From Bacteroidota bacterium (GTDB lineage Bacteria; Bacteroidota; Bacteroidia; Cytophagales; Cyclobacteriaceae), in the NCBI GenBank assembly GCA_023417065.1, contig JAEZGH010000080.1:1-23366 (forward strand): 23,366 nt of DNA. Direction: 5' to 3'. Position numbers and translations under genes: made by a program. Positions 1 to 7,920 of this stretch are shown here, piece after piece. The first letter of the stretch is position 1, and every line of letters begins with the position of its first letter. The notes under the pieces are model-generated. The model worked only from the letters and a program-made list of their open reading frames with translations. It made no database searches and was not told the DNA's origin.

Positions 1-132
1 CTTCAAGACATCCAGACAGTTCTCGGCGTCTAGACTGTTGTGAAGGCTCCAGCCCACTACAAAACGGCTATGCAAGTCAATGATCGCTGTCAAGAACATA
101 AAACCATGCGCCATCGGTATGTAGGTGCTATC
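1..132 (-). mobile_element. IS3-family transposase (orfB, rve/DDE core) fragment
   Basis: Read on the minus strand, this segment encodes TYIPMAHGFMFLTAIIDLHS followed by RFVVGWSLHNSLDAENCLDV. That is the start of the integrase catalytic core of IS3-family OrfB proteins, where the usual form is DITYIPM...TAIIDxxSR.VVGW. The Asp codon at 130-132 is in the place of the first catalytic Asp. The segment begins in the middle of orfB, with neither an IS end nor an upstream orfA, and is joined in frame to a histidine kinase gene. It runs off the window. It could be a real deletion fusion or an assembly join at a repeat. Confidence 0.85.
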
Positions 133-1431
133 CTCCGGAACAATGGTGATTTGCCCCGAAGAGAGCTTCGCCTGATCAAGAATATTATTGACAAGGCCGC
201 TTAGGTAGCTCTGAGACTCACGGATAGCCTTGACATATACGGCTTGTGTAGAGTCGAGTTCTGTCTCCTCCAAAAGGCTTGAGAAACCTGAGATATTATG
301 AAGTGGCGTTCGGATCTCATGACTTATACTTGACACAAAATCCTCCTTTACCCGCGCTAGCGCTTCCGCCCTGCTTTTCTCTTCTTCGAGTCGTTGGCGG
401 TAGTGCGCGCTCCGTGTAACATCGCGCAACGTTAGAAACACAAAGAAGCCGCACATCAGCACCCCTGCCGATCCGATAGCCAACATAGTCGACGTCGACT
501 TATTTGCGACAACGAGGGCTTCCTGTCTTTGCTGTGTGGCAACCAACTGCTCCTGATATCGCAGCTCTTCAATGATCTTTCTTATATTTTGAATGAAGAC
601 ACGATTCTGATTCATCAGTCTCAGTTCGTTCTTCGAAATCCTTTCCTGAAGCTTCAGCTCCCGCTCCATCACAGCAGTCAAAATTTTGTTCACTGTAACC
701 AAGGTTGAATCCTTGAAGTAGTCGCGAACAATGCTCGTATCGACTTCACTGTAGAAGTAGAATAACGTCGAGTCTTCTATCACCTTTATTGTATCAATGC
801 GTGTTTTGTCGCGGCCTAAAAGCTTCCGCAGAAATCCACCAAGGCCACGATACTCGTCGGGAGTAACTATCACTTCCTCTTTTGCAACAGGAACTGTCTC
901 CCCCTTGATCAGTTCACGCCTGATGAGGTGCATGTCAATGAAGGCCGTATCAGTAATTTCCGAGGAGATCCGATCAAGCGCTTCGCTGGTAAACAGCGCG
1001 GACTGCTTTAGCTTCTTTACTCTGAGAAACCGTTCCAGGTAATGTATTTTCAGCTCAAAGATGGATTGCAGGTCTTCAACTCTGCTCAGTTGCGCACTGT
1101 CATTCTGCACCAGGACTTTCAGCTGCGTGATGGCCGAGCGTGCCTCTGCAATCCGACTGCGGTACTGGGCACGGGACAATGTATCTTTCGTCAGAATGTA
1201 AGAATGAATATTATTCTCCGCCTGAATAATATCCTGGAGAATTCCGCTGATGAGATTACCCTTCTCACCCGGGCTGGCGAGTTGATCGAGCGAACTCTTC
1301 AACGCATCGAAATTGCGGTAATTGAAATGGATACCAATCAGTGTTGTCGTCAGCGTTACCAGAAACACCGCCCAGATTTTGGCTGTAGGATTTCCTCCTG
1401 TTCTCCGTTCTTTCCTATCACTGTATGGCAT
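1..1431 (-). CDS. Membrane sensor histidine kinase, 3' part replaced by transposase sequence (partial)
   Basis: This is an N-terminally intact two-component sensor kinase that should autophosphorylate on His and pass phosphate to a response regulator not seen here. The start is the ATG at 1429-1431, directly after an in-frame stop. Residues about 17-36 form a first membrane segment, and residues 37-310 form a long, largely helical periplasmic sensor region with no named domain that I recognise. A second membrane segment lies near residues 314-334 (MLAIGSAGVLMCGFFVFLTL). A short coiled coil (residues about 340-360) leads to a HisKA H-box, SHEIRTPLHN, with the phospho-acceptor His at about 371. 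The reading frame then continues through LVNNILDQAKLSSGQITI and, near residue 430, switches in frame to IS3-type transposase sequence up to the window edge. The ATP-binding HATPase domain is absent, so this product cannot be an active kinase as it stands. It is divergent from the rhomboid-like gene. Confidence 0.8.
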   Translation of the reverse strand, partial: MPYSDRKERRTGGNPTAKIWAVFLVTLTTTLIGIHFNYRNFDALKSSLDQLASPGEKGNLISGILQDIIQAENNIHSYILTKDTLSRAQYRSRIAEARSAITQLKVLVQNDSAQLSRVEDLQSIFELKIHYLERFLRVKKLKQSALFTSEALDRISSEITDTAFIDMHLIRRELIKGETVPVAKEEVIVTPDEYRGLGGFLRKLLGRDKTRIDTIKVIEDSTLFYFYSEVDTSIVRDYFKDSTLVTVNKILTAVMERELKLQERISKNELRLMNQNRVFIQNIRKIIEELRYQEQLVATQQRQEALVVANKSTSTMLAIGSAGVLMCGFFVFLTLRDVTRSAHYRQRLEEEKSRAEALARVKEDFVSSISHEIRTPLHNISGFSSLLEETELDSTQAVYVKAIRESQSYLSGLVNNILDQAKLSSGQITIVPEDSTYIPMAHGFMFLTAIIDLHSRFVVGWSLHNSLDAENCLDVLK

Positions 1432-1437
1432 ACTTCA

Positions 1438-1467
1438 CAAAGGTAGGCGAAATGGTGCGGAAGGCAA
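1438..1467 (-). promoter_or_regulatory. Bacteroidota-type promoter of the histidine kinase gene
   Basis: On the minus strand a TTG (1465-1467) is followed by 19 bases and then TACCTTTG (1438-1445), a perfect match to the Bacteroidota -7 motif TAnnTTTG with suitable spacing. Only six bases separate it from the ATG at 1431, so the transcript would be leaderless or nearly so. The motif match is seen directly; the promoter function is inferred. Confidence 0.5.
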
Positions 1468-1525
1468 GGAACTACGCATCGGCAACTGCACGGACGCCCT
1501 TCTATGCAGGAAACCACACTCTAAT

Positions 1526-1546
1526 ACTGTTGGATTTGCCAACAGT
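1526..1546. promoter_or_regulatory. Perfect 8-bp inverted repeat between divergent genes
   Basis: ACTGTTGG, a five-base ATTTG spacer and CCAACAGT form a perfect inverted repeat. It lies about 95 bases upstream of the kinase start and 99 bases upstream of the rhomboid-like start. No long T-run follows on either strand, so it fits an operator for a dimeric regulator better than a terminator. Confidence 0.35.
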
Positions 1547-1644
1547 TTGTAGTTCCACTCAACAGCTAAATGGGAATAACAAGCGCCAAATGTTTCAAAA
1601 AATGCAATCCCTTCATTGGCTCGTCGCTTGTACCATTTGTAGAC

Positions 1645-2325
1645 ATGAAAATTCATATAAGCCCAATTAATTCGACTGAACCAGCTAAACGAGTACAGAT
1701 TCCAGTGCGATGGAACAGCGAAGTTAACATTCTCATCTATATACATTTGTTCTTTCTGTTGTGCTGCCTTATCGCAAGCCACACGGCCCTCATCGGCGAT
1801 GAACTTTATTTACCTGAGTTTATAAGGCATTCTATTGCGTTGCCAGGTGCTTCAAAAGAATCTACACATTGGTTCGGCAACTTGTTCACCTATCAGTTTG
1901 TGCATTCAAGTCTCGTGGAGTTTCTATTGAGTATGAGTATTCTTTGGTTCTTTGGGCATCTATCGGCTGCAATCTTGGGACAGCGACGTGTGATCCTCTT
2001 ATATCTTGTATCTGTTGTTCTCTCAGCACTAGCCTTTCTGGGTTCACACATCATCTTTGCCATATTTTCCGGCAATGGAATGATCATGGACGGCGCTTTT
2101 CCAGGAACATTGAGCATAATGACCGCAGCAGTAGCTTTCATGAGAGACTACCGTCTGCAAATCTCCAAGACCTTTGCTCCTTCATTCCTTACCATCTACT
2201 GCATCATTCTCGCGATATCGCTCCCGTTTATTTTTAAACCGAGCATGGCCTATATCTTCATTTACATTTCCGGCATCATCATTGGATTTAGATACGCTAT
2301 CTCAAGCCGAATGAAGGTTGCTTGA
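1645..2325 (+). CDS. Rhomboid-fold membrane protein lacking the catalytic motif
   Basis: This is a 226-residue polytopic membrane protein with about six hydrophobic segments (near residues 28-50, 80-105, 116-142, 150-168, 178-198 and 203-220). The stretch NLFTYQFVHSSLVEFLLSMS followed by ILWFFGHL (residues 79-106) matches the rhomboid TM2 pattern, in which a His-containing helix ends in WxxG. The position of the catalytic GxSG motif reads GAFPG (150-154), so the nucleophilic Ser is missing, and the expected Asn and second His of TM2 are replaced. It is therefore probably a pseudoprotease of the rhomboid family that binds membrane substrates without cutting them. I chose ATG 1645; an upstream ATG at 1570 would add 25 unconvincing residues. 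No Shine-Dalgarno is seen. The rhomboid assignment is moderate and rests on TM2 and overall shape. Confidence 0.55.
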   Translation: MKIHISPINSTEPAKRVQIPVRWNSEVNILIYIHLFFLLCCLIASHTALIGDELYLPEFIRHSIALPGASKESTHWFGNLFTYQFVHSSLVEFLLSMSILWFFGHLSAAILGQRRVILLYLVSVVLSALAFLGSHIIFAIFSGNGMIMDGAFPGTLSIMTAAVAFMRDYRLQISKTFAPSFLTIYCIILAISLPFIFKPSMAYIFIYISGIIIGFRYAISSRMKVA

Positions 2326-2851
2326 GCGAGTGCTCCTAAACCCAGTCAGACTAAATGAGTTCATCCGTCCATTTCCCGATCGACAATCAGCCGAAAGGCA
2401 ACGCATCCATTGACAAAAATGAATCGACATTTTTTGCCGATGCCTCGAAATGATTGTCACCGTTTATAAGTCTGAATTCCTGGGAAAAGAGTCGATTAAA
2501 GGCCGCTTATCAGAATTGAGTGCCGACATCAAGGAAATCCATGACGCCCTCGCCTTCCGTCCTCGTCCCGGGGTGCTGATGGAATTTCTGGCTGTCCTTC
2601 GTGAGAATAGAATAAACTATGGTACGCATTTCAATTCTACGGAACAATCTGATTTGCCTCCCGGAGGGAATGAAATTGAATGATGCATTGGGCACAGGTG
2701 CCGAAAATCACAACGACATGTTGGCCAATCCGACAACACAATGGAAGACTGAAAAACAAAATTGTTCCTGGTAGTGGCAAAAAAGCCAATTGCAGCGAAT
2801 GGCACCATGCTTGCCATGAAGGGGAAGAGTTAAACATAAACTACATTGAAA
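2326..2851. other. Intergenic stretch with short unassigned frames
   Basis: No confident gene is present in this 526-base gap. On the plus strand three short frames follow one another with 4-base ATGA overlaps: ATG 2354 to TGA 2454 (32 residues), ATG 2450 to TGA 2683 (77 residues, listed separately), and ATG 2680 to TAG 2871. Their composition suits either a decayed gene with frameshifts or chance. No repeat, IS end or RNA gene was recognised. Confidence 0.4.
2450..2683 (+). CDS. Possible small hypothetical protein
   Basis: This 77-residue frame has no match to any family I know. The middle part (GRLSELSADIKEIHDALAFR and what follows) looks helical and soluble, without a signal peptide or membrane segment. 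It overlaps a preceding 32-residue frame by ATGA, which could mean translational coupling or a frameshifted older gene. No Shine-Dalgarno is visible. It may not be real. Confidence 0.25.
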   Translation: MIVTVYKSEFLGKESIKGRLSELSADIKEIHDALAFRPRPGVLMEFLAVLRENRINYGTHFNSTEQSDLPPGGNEIE

Positions 2852-3145
2852 ATGAAAAAAGTACTAGTAAGCTCTCTAATGCTGATCTTCGCAGGCGCAG
2901 CAACTGTATCTGCTAATGTTATTTCTAAAGCACCCTACGAAACTATTCAGGAAGAGAAAGTTAAAATCAAAAACGAAGAGCTTCCGGAAGCTGTTCAAAA
3001 CGCTCTGAGCGGTGATTCATACCAAGGCTGGACAATCTCAGCTGCATATCAGATCAAGTCCAGCGAACAATACGAGATTGAGTTGACGAAAGATTCGGAA
3101 ACCAAAACCGTAAAATTCGACAAAGAAGGAAAAGAAGTTGAATAA
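2852..3145 (+). CDS. Small secreted PepSY-like protein
   Basis: This 97-residue protein has an N-terminal Sec signal peptide (MKKVLVSSLMLIFAGAATVSA, cleavage after about residue 21) and a mature part of about 75 residues. The mature part carries VKIKNEELPEAVQNALSGD, GWTISAAYQI and YEIELTKDSETKTVKFDKEG. This is the pattern of the PepSY-like/BLIP-like small periplasmic proteins of Bacteroidota, in which a helix (LPxAVxxxL) is followed by strands (YEVEhxKxxxxxxxKFDxxG). Such proteins are thought to bind or inhibit other periplasmic proteins, but this one has no known partner. The ATG at 2852 is preferred over the upstream TTG at 2846. It stands alone, with a strong terminator just downstream. 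Confidence 0.8.
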   Translation: MKKVLVSSLMLIFAGAATVSANVISKAPYETIQEEKVKIKNEELPEAVQNALSGDSYQGWTISAAYQIKSSEQYEIELTKDSETKTVKFDKEGKEVE

Positions 3146-3169
3146 TACCTTTCAACCCATAATCAGAAC

Positions 3170-3199
3170 GGCTGTCAGCAATGGCAGCCTTTCTTTTTT
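3170..3199 (+). terminator. Rho-independent terminator after the PepSY-like gene
   Basis: GGCTGTCA and TGGCAGCC form an eight-pair stem with one G-U pair, closed by a GCAA loop (a GNRA tetraloop). TTTCTTTTTT follows immediately. It sits 24 bases after the stop codon at 3145. Confidence 0.85.
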
Positions 3200-3666
3200 A
3201 TGTCAAGTTTCCTTCAAGGATCAAGGTAAAGAAACTTGCGAAACGATTAAGCATTGTCTTCGTCGTCGGCTACCTGTTACTTAATGTGTTTGCCCCACGA
3301 CAGGCATGGCCGCATTCGCGGTCCGTGATTCTGCTAATTTTTAATTAACAACTGAACAATAACATTATGCAAGACTGTAACCACCAACCCGATTTGGGTT
3401 CGGCCCCCTGATAACTCAAAGCTCTTGAGGCCTTCATGATATCTTTCAAGTGTTTTGGAGCGCGAATCATAGCCAAAGCATGTATAAAAGCATAAGGAAG
3501 CATACGCAAGGCATACAGAATGCCTCCGTGTGAGATCGCTATACCTTAAACACGACTACAAACAGCCGTACATCTGACTCGCGTCAGACTTACAGCCAAA
3601 AACCTTGGCCCCATTCCACCTAGGTTCCCAGTTATCGGCTTCACAATCTCAACTTCAACGTAGCTA
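3200..3666. other. Non-coding gap between convergent transcription units
   Basis: This 467-base stretch lies between the plus-strand terminator and the minus-strand end of the metal pump gene. No convincing open frame is present on either strand. It contains AACCC-gattt-GGGTT (about 3385-3399), a 6-bp perfect hairpin at 3573-3588 and a 5-bp hairpin near 3593-3607. The last two lie downstream of the pump gene on its strand and may form its transcript end, although neither has a U-run. Confidence 0.5.
3573..3588 (-). other. GNRA-capped hairpin downstream of the metal pump gene
   Basis: On the minus strand TCTGAC-GCGA-GTCAGA forms a perfect six-pair stem with a GCGA (GNRA) loop, about 80 bases after the pump stop codon. 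It may stabilise or process the 3' end of the efflux mRNA. Without a T-run it is not a standard terminator. Confidence 0.3.
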
Positions 3667-6600
3667 CTACCCCTCATACCTTCCCTTTGCAAAAAAATGA
3701 TATATGATCGGGAACACTAACAAAATCAGCACTGTAGCGGTCACCAACCCACCAATGATAACTACAGCAAGAGGTTTTTGACTTTCAGAACCAATTCCTG
3801 TGGACATCGCGGCAGGAAGAAGTCCGATGGACGCCATCAAAGCAGTCATAACAACGGGCCTTGTACGCGTCCGTATGCCCTCGCGAATCGCATCCGACAG
3901 TGCCATGTTTCTGAGAACGTTATTGTTGAATTCAGTTATCAGAATAACACCATTCTGAACACAGATTCCGAAGAGGGCAATAAATCCAACACCGGCAGAA
4001 ATACCAAAGTTAATCCCAGTGAGATGAAGGGCCACGACACCGCCAATGACGGCAAACGGGACGTTAATCAGAACGAGGCCGGCGTCCTTCGCGTTCCCGA
4101 ACATGATGAAGAGCAGAATAAATATTGCAATCAAGCTCAGTGGAACGACCTCCGAGAGGCGTTTGGTGGCGCGCACCTGATTCTCAAATTCCCCCGTCCA
4201 CTGCAAGCTGTACCCTTGTGGAATGTCCACAGTCTTTGTCACGCGCTGTTGCGCTTCCTTTATCGTACTTCCCAGGTCGCGTTCACGCACTGTGAACTTC
4301 ACACCAATGAAACGGTTGTTATTATCCCGATAGATAAACGCCGGACCCGTAATCGATGTAATGGTGGCGATCTCCTTCAACGGAACTTTATTGCCCTTCA
4401 GCGATGGAACAAGGATATTCTCAATCTCATTTTCAGATTTGCGATACTGATAAGGAAACCGTAGCCGGATATCAAACTTGCGTTCCCCTTCATACATTAC
4501 TGAGGCAGTCTTTCCACCTATAGCCATTTCGATCACCGCCTGCGCATCCGTCGTTGTAACGCCATATAACGCCATCTTGTGATCGTGAAGCCTGATTTGA
4601 ATTTCAGGCTGGCCGACATTCCGCAGGATACCCGCATCCTTGATACCATCCACTTCACTTATCGCCGACAGAACTTTATTAGACAGATCGTCCAACACGT
4701 CCAGGTCAGGTCCAAAAATCTTCACTGCGTTATTGGCATTCATTCCAGCAACGGCCTCAGCAACATTGTCGATGATCGGCTGCGAATAGTTGTAGTTGAT
4801 GCCCTGGTACTTCCTGAGCTTCGCATCCATTTCTTCGATCAACTCATCCATCGAAATCTTCCGTCCCCATTCGTCTTTTGGCTTCAGGTTAACCTGCATC
4901 TGAACATAGTAAAAACCACTCGGATCAGTACCATCATTTGACCGCCCTGTTTGTGACAGCACATCACTTACTTCGTCAAACTCGAGCAAATTGGTTCGCA
5001 GTGTGCGCACGGTCTTAACCGTTTCCGTGAGTGACATGCTCATGGGCATTTTGGCTTCAACCCACAGCGCACCTTCATTCAGTTGTGGAAGAAACTCTGT
5101 TCCCATCCACCTGAATGAAAATAGCGTCACACCTACAATCAACACCGTTGCCAGCAATGTTACCCTCTTGTGAGCAAATGTCCAGTTAAATCCCTTTGAC
5201 ACAATACGATCAAAAAACGTGACGATAAATGTGTGTTTCTCCTTTACATTTTTCTTCAGGAGGACTGAACACAGCACTGGAACAAGGGTTAATGTAAAGA
5301 TCAGGGCGCCTAAAAGTGCAAATCCAAGCGTATAAGCGAGGGGTGAAAACATCTTGCCTTCAACCTTTTCGAACGAAAAGATTGGAAGCAATGCAGTAAT
5401 AATTATGAGTTTCGAAAAGAAGACCGCCTTACCGGTTTGCGTTGCCGTCTTTTTGATCAGACCAAGCTTCGAAATCCGGTTAAACCGGTGCATGCCGAAC
5501 TTTCTAGCGTTATGATCCAGTGCTACGAACAGGCCTTCTACCATAACAACGGCGCCGTCAATAATAATCCCAAAGTCGATTGCACCCAACGATAACAGAT
5601 TCGCACTCATTCCTTTCATGCGAAGACAAAAGAACGCGAACAATAGTGATAGCGGTATAATGACTGATACGATCAGCGTCGTACGCCAGTCAGCCATGAA
5701 CAGGAGCACAATAGCGGTCACGAAAATAATTCCTTCAATAAGGTTGTGCATAACGGTATGAGTGGTGTACGTCATAAGCACGTCCCGGTCGTAGAACGTC
5801 CTCATCTTGACATCACCAGGAAGGATCCGGCTATTGAGCTCTTCAATCTTTTCCTTTACGCGTTCAAGTACCTCACTCGGGTTCTCTCCTTTTCGCATTA
5901 CGACAATTCCTTCCACCACGTCGTCGTTTTCATTCAAGCCAACTTGTCCGACGCGTGGCAAATCAGACTGAATCACGATCGCCACATTGCGCACGAGAAC
6001 GGGAACTCCGCCTTTGGCCTCTACGATTATGTTCTCGATATCCTCGATAGAGTTCAACAACCCCATACCCCGAACAACATACGCCTGCCCATTCTTTTCA
6101 ATCACATCACCGCCAACGTTGATATTGCTCTTGCTTACTGCTTCATAAACATCGAGGGGTGTGATGTCATATCTGTTGAGCATCGCAGGGTTTACCTGAA
6201 TCTCATAGATCTTTTCTCTTCCGCCGAAGGCCACGACATCGGCAACACCAGGAACTGCCCGGAGTTGACGGTCGATCACCCAATTCTGAATAGAAAGCAG
6301 TTCGCGTGTGTCCTTTCTATCTGATTCAAGTACATACCGAAATATTTCGCCTGTTGGACCATAAGGTGGCTGAACCTCCGGGCTCACGCCATCTGGCAGA
6401 TCGACGTTCACCAATTGATTGTTCACCTGCTGTCGCGCGAAGAAGTCGTCGACGTCATCTTCAAAAATTATCTTAATCACCGAAAGACCGAACATCGAAA
6501 TGGAACGCACATTAGTCTTTCGTTGCACAGAATTCATCGCCACCTCAATCGGAATTGAAACAAACCGTTCAATCTCCTGAGCACTTCGCCCCTGCCACTG

Positions 6601-6762
6601 CGTGACTATGATGATCTGCGTATTCGTTACATCGGGGAACGCCTCTATAGGCGTCTTTTTATAGCTGACAATTCCTGATACAATCAGAATTGCAACCCAG
6701 AAAAACGTAAAAAATTTGTTCTTGAGCGAAAAGGCAACAATATTCCTGATGAAACTATTCAT
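3667..6762 (-). CDS. czcA: Heavy-metal RND efflux pump, CzcA/CusA family
   Basis: This 1031-residue inner-membrane pump should drive proton-coupled export of metal ions from periplasm or cytosol through the tripartite complex made with the two preceding genes. The N-terminus (FIRNIVAFSLKNKFFTFFWV), the first membrane helix near 17-34, the EAFPDVTN motif near 40-47 and two large periplasmic loops followed by TM blocks all fit the HME-RND family at full length. The TM4 motif at 396-410 reads DFGIIIDGAVVMVEG. In the established HME scheme DFGx3DG marks pumps for divalent cations (Zn, Co, Cd, Ni), while Cu/Ag pumps have a different TM4 motif, so a divalent substrate is more likely. It lacks the CzcC-like C-terminal fusion found in some Bacteroidota homologues. 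It is the last gene of the operon, 45 bases after the adaptor gene. The exact metal is unknown. Confidence 0.93.
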   Translation of the reverse strand: MNSFIRNIVAFSLKNKFFTFFWVAILIVSGIVSYKKTPIEAFPDVTNTQIIIVTQWQGRSAQEIERFVSIPIEVAMNSVQRKTNVRSISMFGLSVIKIIFEDDVDDFFARQQVNNQLVNVDLPDGVSPEVQPPYGPTGEIFRYVLESDRKDTRELLSIQNWVIDRQLRAVPGVADVVAFGGREKIYEIQVNPAMLNRYDITPLDVYEAVSKSNINVGGDVIEKNGQAYVVRGMGLLNSIEDIENIIVEAKGGVPVLVRNVAIVIQSDLPRVGQVGLNENDDVVEGIVVMRKGENPSEVLERVKEKIEELNSRILPGDVKMRTFYDRDVLMTYTTHTVMHNLIEGIIFVTAIVLLFMADWRTTLIVSVIIPLSLLFAFFCLRMKGMSANLLSLGAIDFGIIIDGAVVMVEGLFVALDHNARKFGMHRFNRISKLGLIKKTATQTGKAVFFSKLIIITALLPIFSFEKVEGKMFSPLAYTLGFALLGALIFTLTLVPVLCSVLLKKNVKEKHTFIVTFFDRIVSKGFNWTFAHKRVTLLATVLIVGVTLFSFRWMGTEFLPQLNEGALWVEAKMPMSMSLTETVKTVRTLRTNLLEFDEVSDVLSQTGRSNDGTDPSGFYYVQMQVNLKPKDEWGRKISMDELIEEMDAKLRKYQGINYNYSQPIIDNVAEAVAGMNANNAVKIFGPDLDVLDDLSNKVLSAISEVDGIKDAGILRNVGQPEIQIRLHDHKMALYGVTTTDAQAVIEMAIGGKTASVMYEGERKFDIRLRFPYQYRKSENEIENILVPSLKGNKVPLKEIATITSITGPAFIYRDNNNRFIGVKFTVRERDLGSTIKEAQQRVTKTVDIPQGYSLQWTGEFENQVRATKRLSEVVPLSLIAIFILLFIMFGNAKDAGLVLINVPFAVIGGVVALHLTGINFGISAGVGFIALFGICVQNGVILITEFNNNVLRNMALSDAIREGIRTRTRPVVMTALMASIGLLPAAMSTGIGSESQKPLAVVIIGGLVTATVLILLVFPIIYHFFAKGRYEG

Positions 6763-6807
6763 AAGAAGTAGCGGGGATTAGATGACAGAAACAACTCTCA
6801 GCGTTTC

Positions 6808-7920
6808 CTAATCATTCAGCGCATCATAGATGAACAACTGATGCTTACTTATAACAATCTCTCCGGGATTCAGCCCTGAAGAAATCCAGGCGCGATCTGC
6901 GGATGACTTATACACTTCAACTTCACGGGTCTCAATATTGTATCGATCACTGAAAACCATCACAAATTGTCGGCTTCGATCAAAAATAATCGCTGATGCG
7001 GGTACCGAAGGAAGAACTTTTGCCTCATTGAACAGTACGCGTGTCGTTGCGATCATCTCAGGCTTCAGCTTCAGATCCTCATTGTGAATTTTCATCCGCA
7101 CCTTCATCGTTTTGGTATCAGTATCCAGAACATTGAAGATCTTGTCGATCTTGCCACGGATTTCCTCACCTGGATAGCTGAGGGTTGAGATCACTACATC
7201 CATACCAGGTTTTATTTTGGAAATATCGCTCTCGTAGACATTGGCTATCGCCCATACTTCATTCAATTCGGCAATTGTAAACACGCTTTCGTCATGTCCT
7301 GAGGGAAGGGTCATGTCTCGGTTGATCTTCTTATTGATCACAAAGCCGTTGATCGGCGACTTGAGGTGGTATTCCGAATTCGTATTGAAGCCGTAGATTG
7401 AAAACGTCTCCTGTATTCGTTTCAGCCCAGCTTCCGCTTTCTCAAGCTCCTTGTTGGCCTCAACCATTTCCCGCTCAGATATAAGTTTGGATGTAAGCAG
7501 ATCTTTCTTTACCTCCAGATTCTTCTGCGCCACCGCTACATCCGACTGTGCATCTTTCAGCTGACGATCATATTCCGCAACCTCACCGCTGCGGATAACT
7601 CCAAGCGTCTGTCCCTTTTTAACGTAGTCACCGAGTTCAACGCTGATTGAAATCACGTTCCCTCCTACTATTGGGAATATTTCAACAAGTCTATTCTCGT
7701 CGGCTACAATTTTCCCGTTAAGGTTGAGCACACCCTCTACCTGCGATTCGATCACCGTATCGAGGTTTATCAACTTCATCATTGTTTCGCTCAACACGAA
7801 CGCCTTCTGTTCAGGCAGATCTGCAACATTGTTCTCATTGCACGATGTCACCATAAGCACAATGGCGCACAGGCAATTAATTCCGAATATCTTTTCCCAC
7901 TGCATAGTTAAGCTCTTCAT
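6808..7920 (-). CDS. czcB: Efflux periplasmic adaptor lipoprotein, CzcB/CusB-like
   Basis: This membrane fusion protein of about 370 residues links the RND pump to the outer membrane channel. It begins with a lipoprotein signal ending in the lipobox VTSC (Cys near residue 27). A biotinyl-lipoyl half (GGNVISISVELGDYVKKGQT, near 86-105), an alpha-helical hairpin rich in Glu and Lys (about 115-172) and the second lipoyl half (HLKSPINGFVINK, about 181-193) follow, then beta-barrel and membrane-proximal domains. There is no His-rich metal-binding N-terminus as in some CzcB proteins. The start overlaps the end of the outer membrane gene by 44 bases; a second ATG at 7905 would cut the overlap to 29 and give a shorter signal peptide. 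The overlap suggests translational coupling. Confidence 0.9.
   Translation of the reverse strand: MKSLTMQWEKIFGINCLCAIVLMVTSCNENNVADLPEQKAFVLSETMMKLINLDTVIESQVEGVLNLNGKIVADENRLVEIFPIVGGNVISISVELGDYVKKGQTLGVIRSGEVAEYDRQLKDAQSDVAVAQKNLEVKKDLLTSKLISEREMVEANKELEKAEAGLKRIQETFSIYGFNTNSEYHLKSPINGFVINKKINRDMTLPSGHDESVFTIAELNEVWAIANVYESDISKIKPGMDVVISTLSYPGEEIRGKIDKIFNVLDTDTKTMKVRMKIHNEDLKLKPEMIATTRVLFNEAKVLPSVPASAIIFDRSRQFVMVFSDRYNIETREVEVYKSSADRAWISSGLNPGEIVISKHQLFIYDALND

Noticed and set aside
797..1670. Several plus-strand frames opposite the first histidine kinase
   Set aside because: The minus-strand kinase is coherent from start to window edge, with membrane segments and an H-box. The plus-strand frames are its shadows or fall in the short gap after it.
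3385..3399. AACCC-gattt-GGGTT as a terminator
   Set aside because: Only five pairs form, no T-run follows on either strand, and a strong terminator already lies at 3170-3199.
3778..4464. Plus-strand 228-residue open frame
   Set aside because: It lies wholly within the strongly conserved czcA-type gene on the other strand, and its translation has no signal, domain or family-like pattern. The same holds for the plus-strand frames at 5746-6324 and 9822-10394.
3667..6762. Assignment of the metal pump as a copper/silver pump (CusA)
   Set aside because: The TM4 motif is DFGIIIDGA, the divalent-cation type, and I see no evidence for the methionine relay of CusA. CzcA-type is the safer name.
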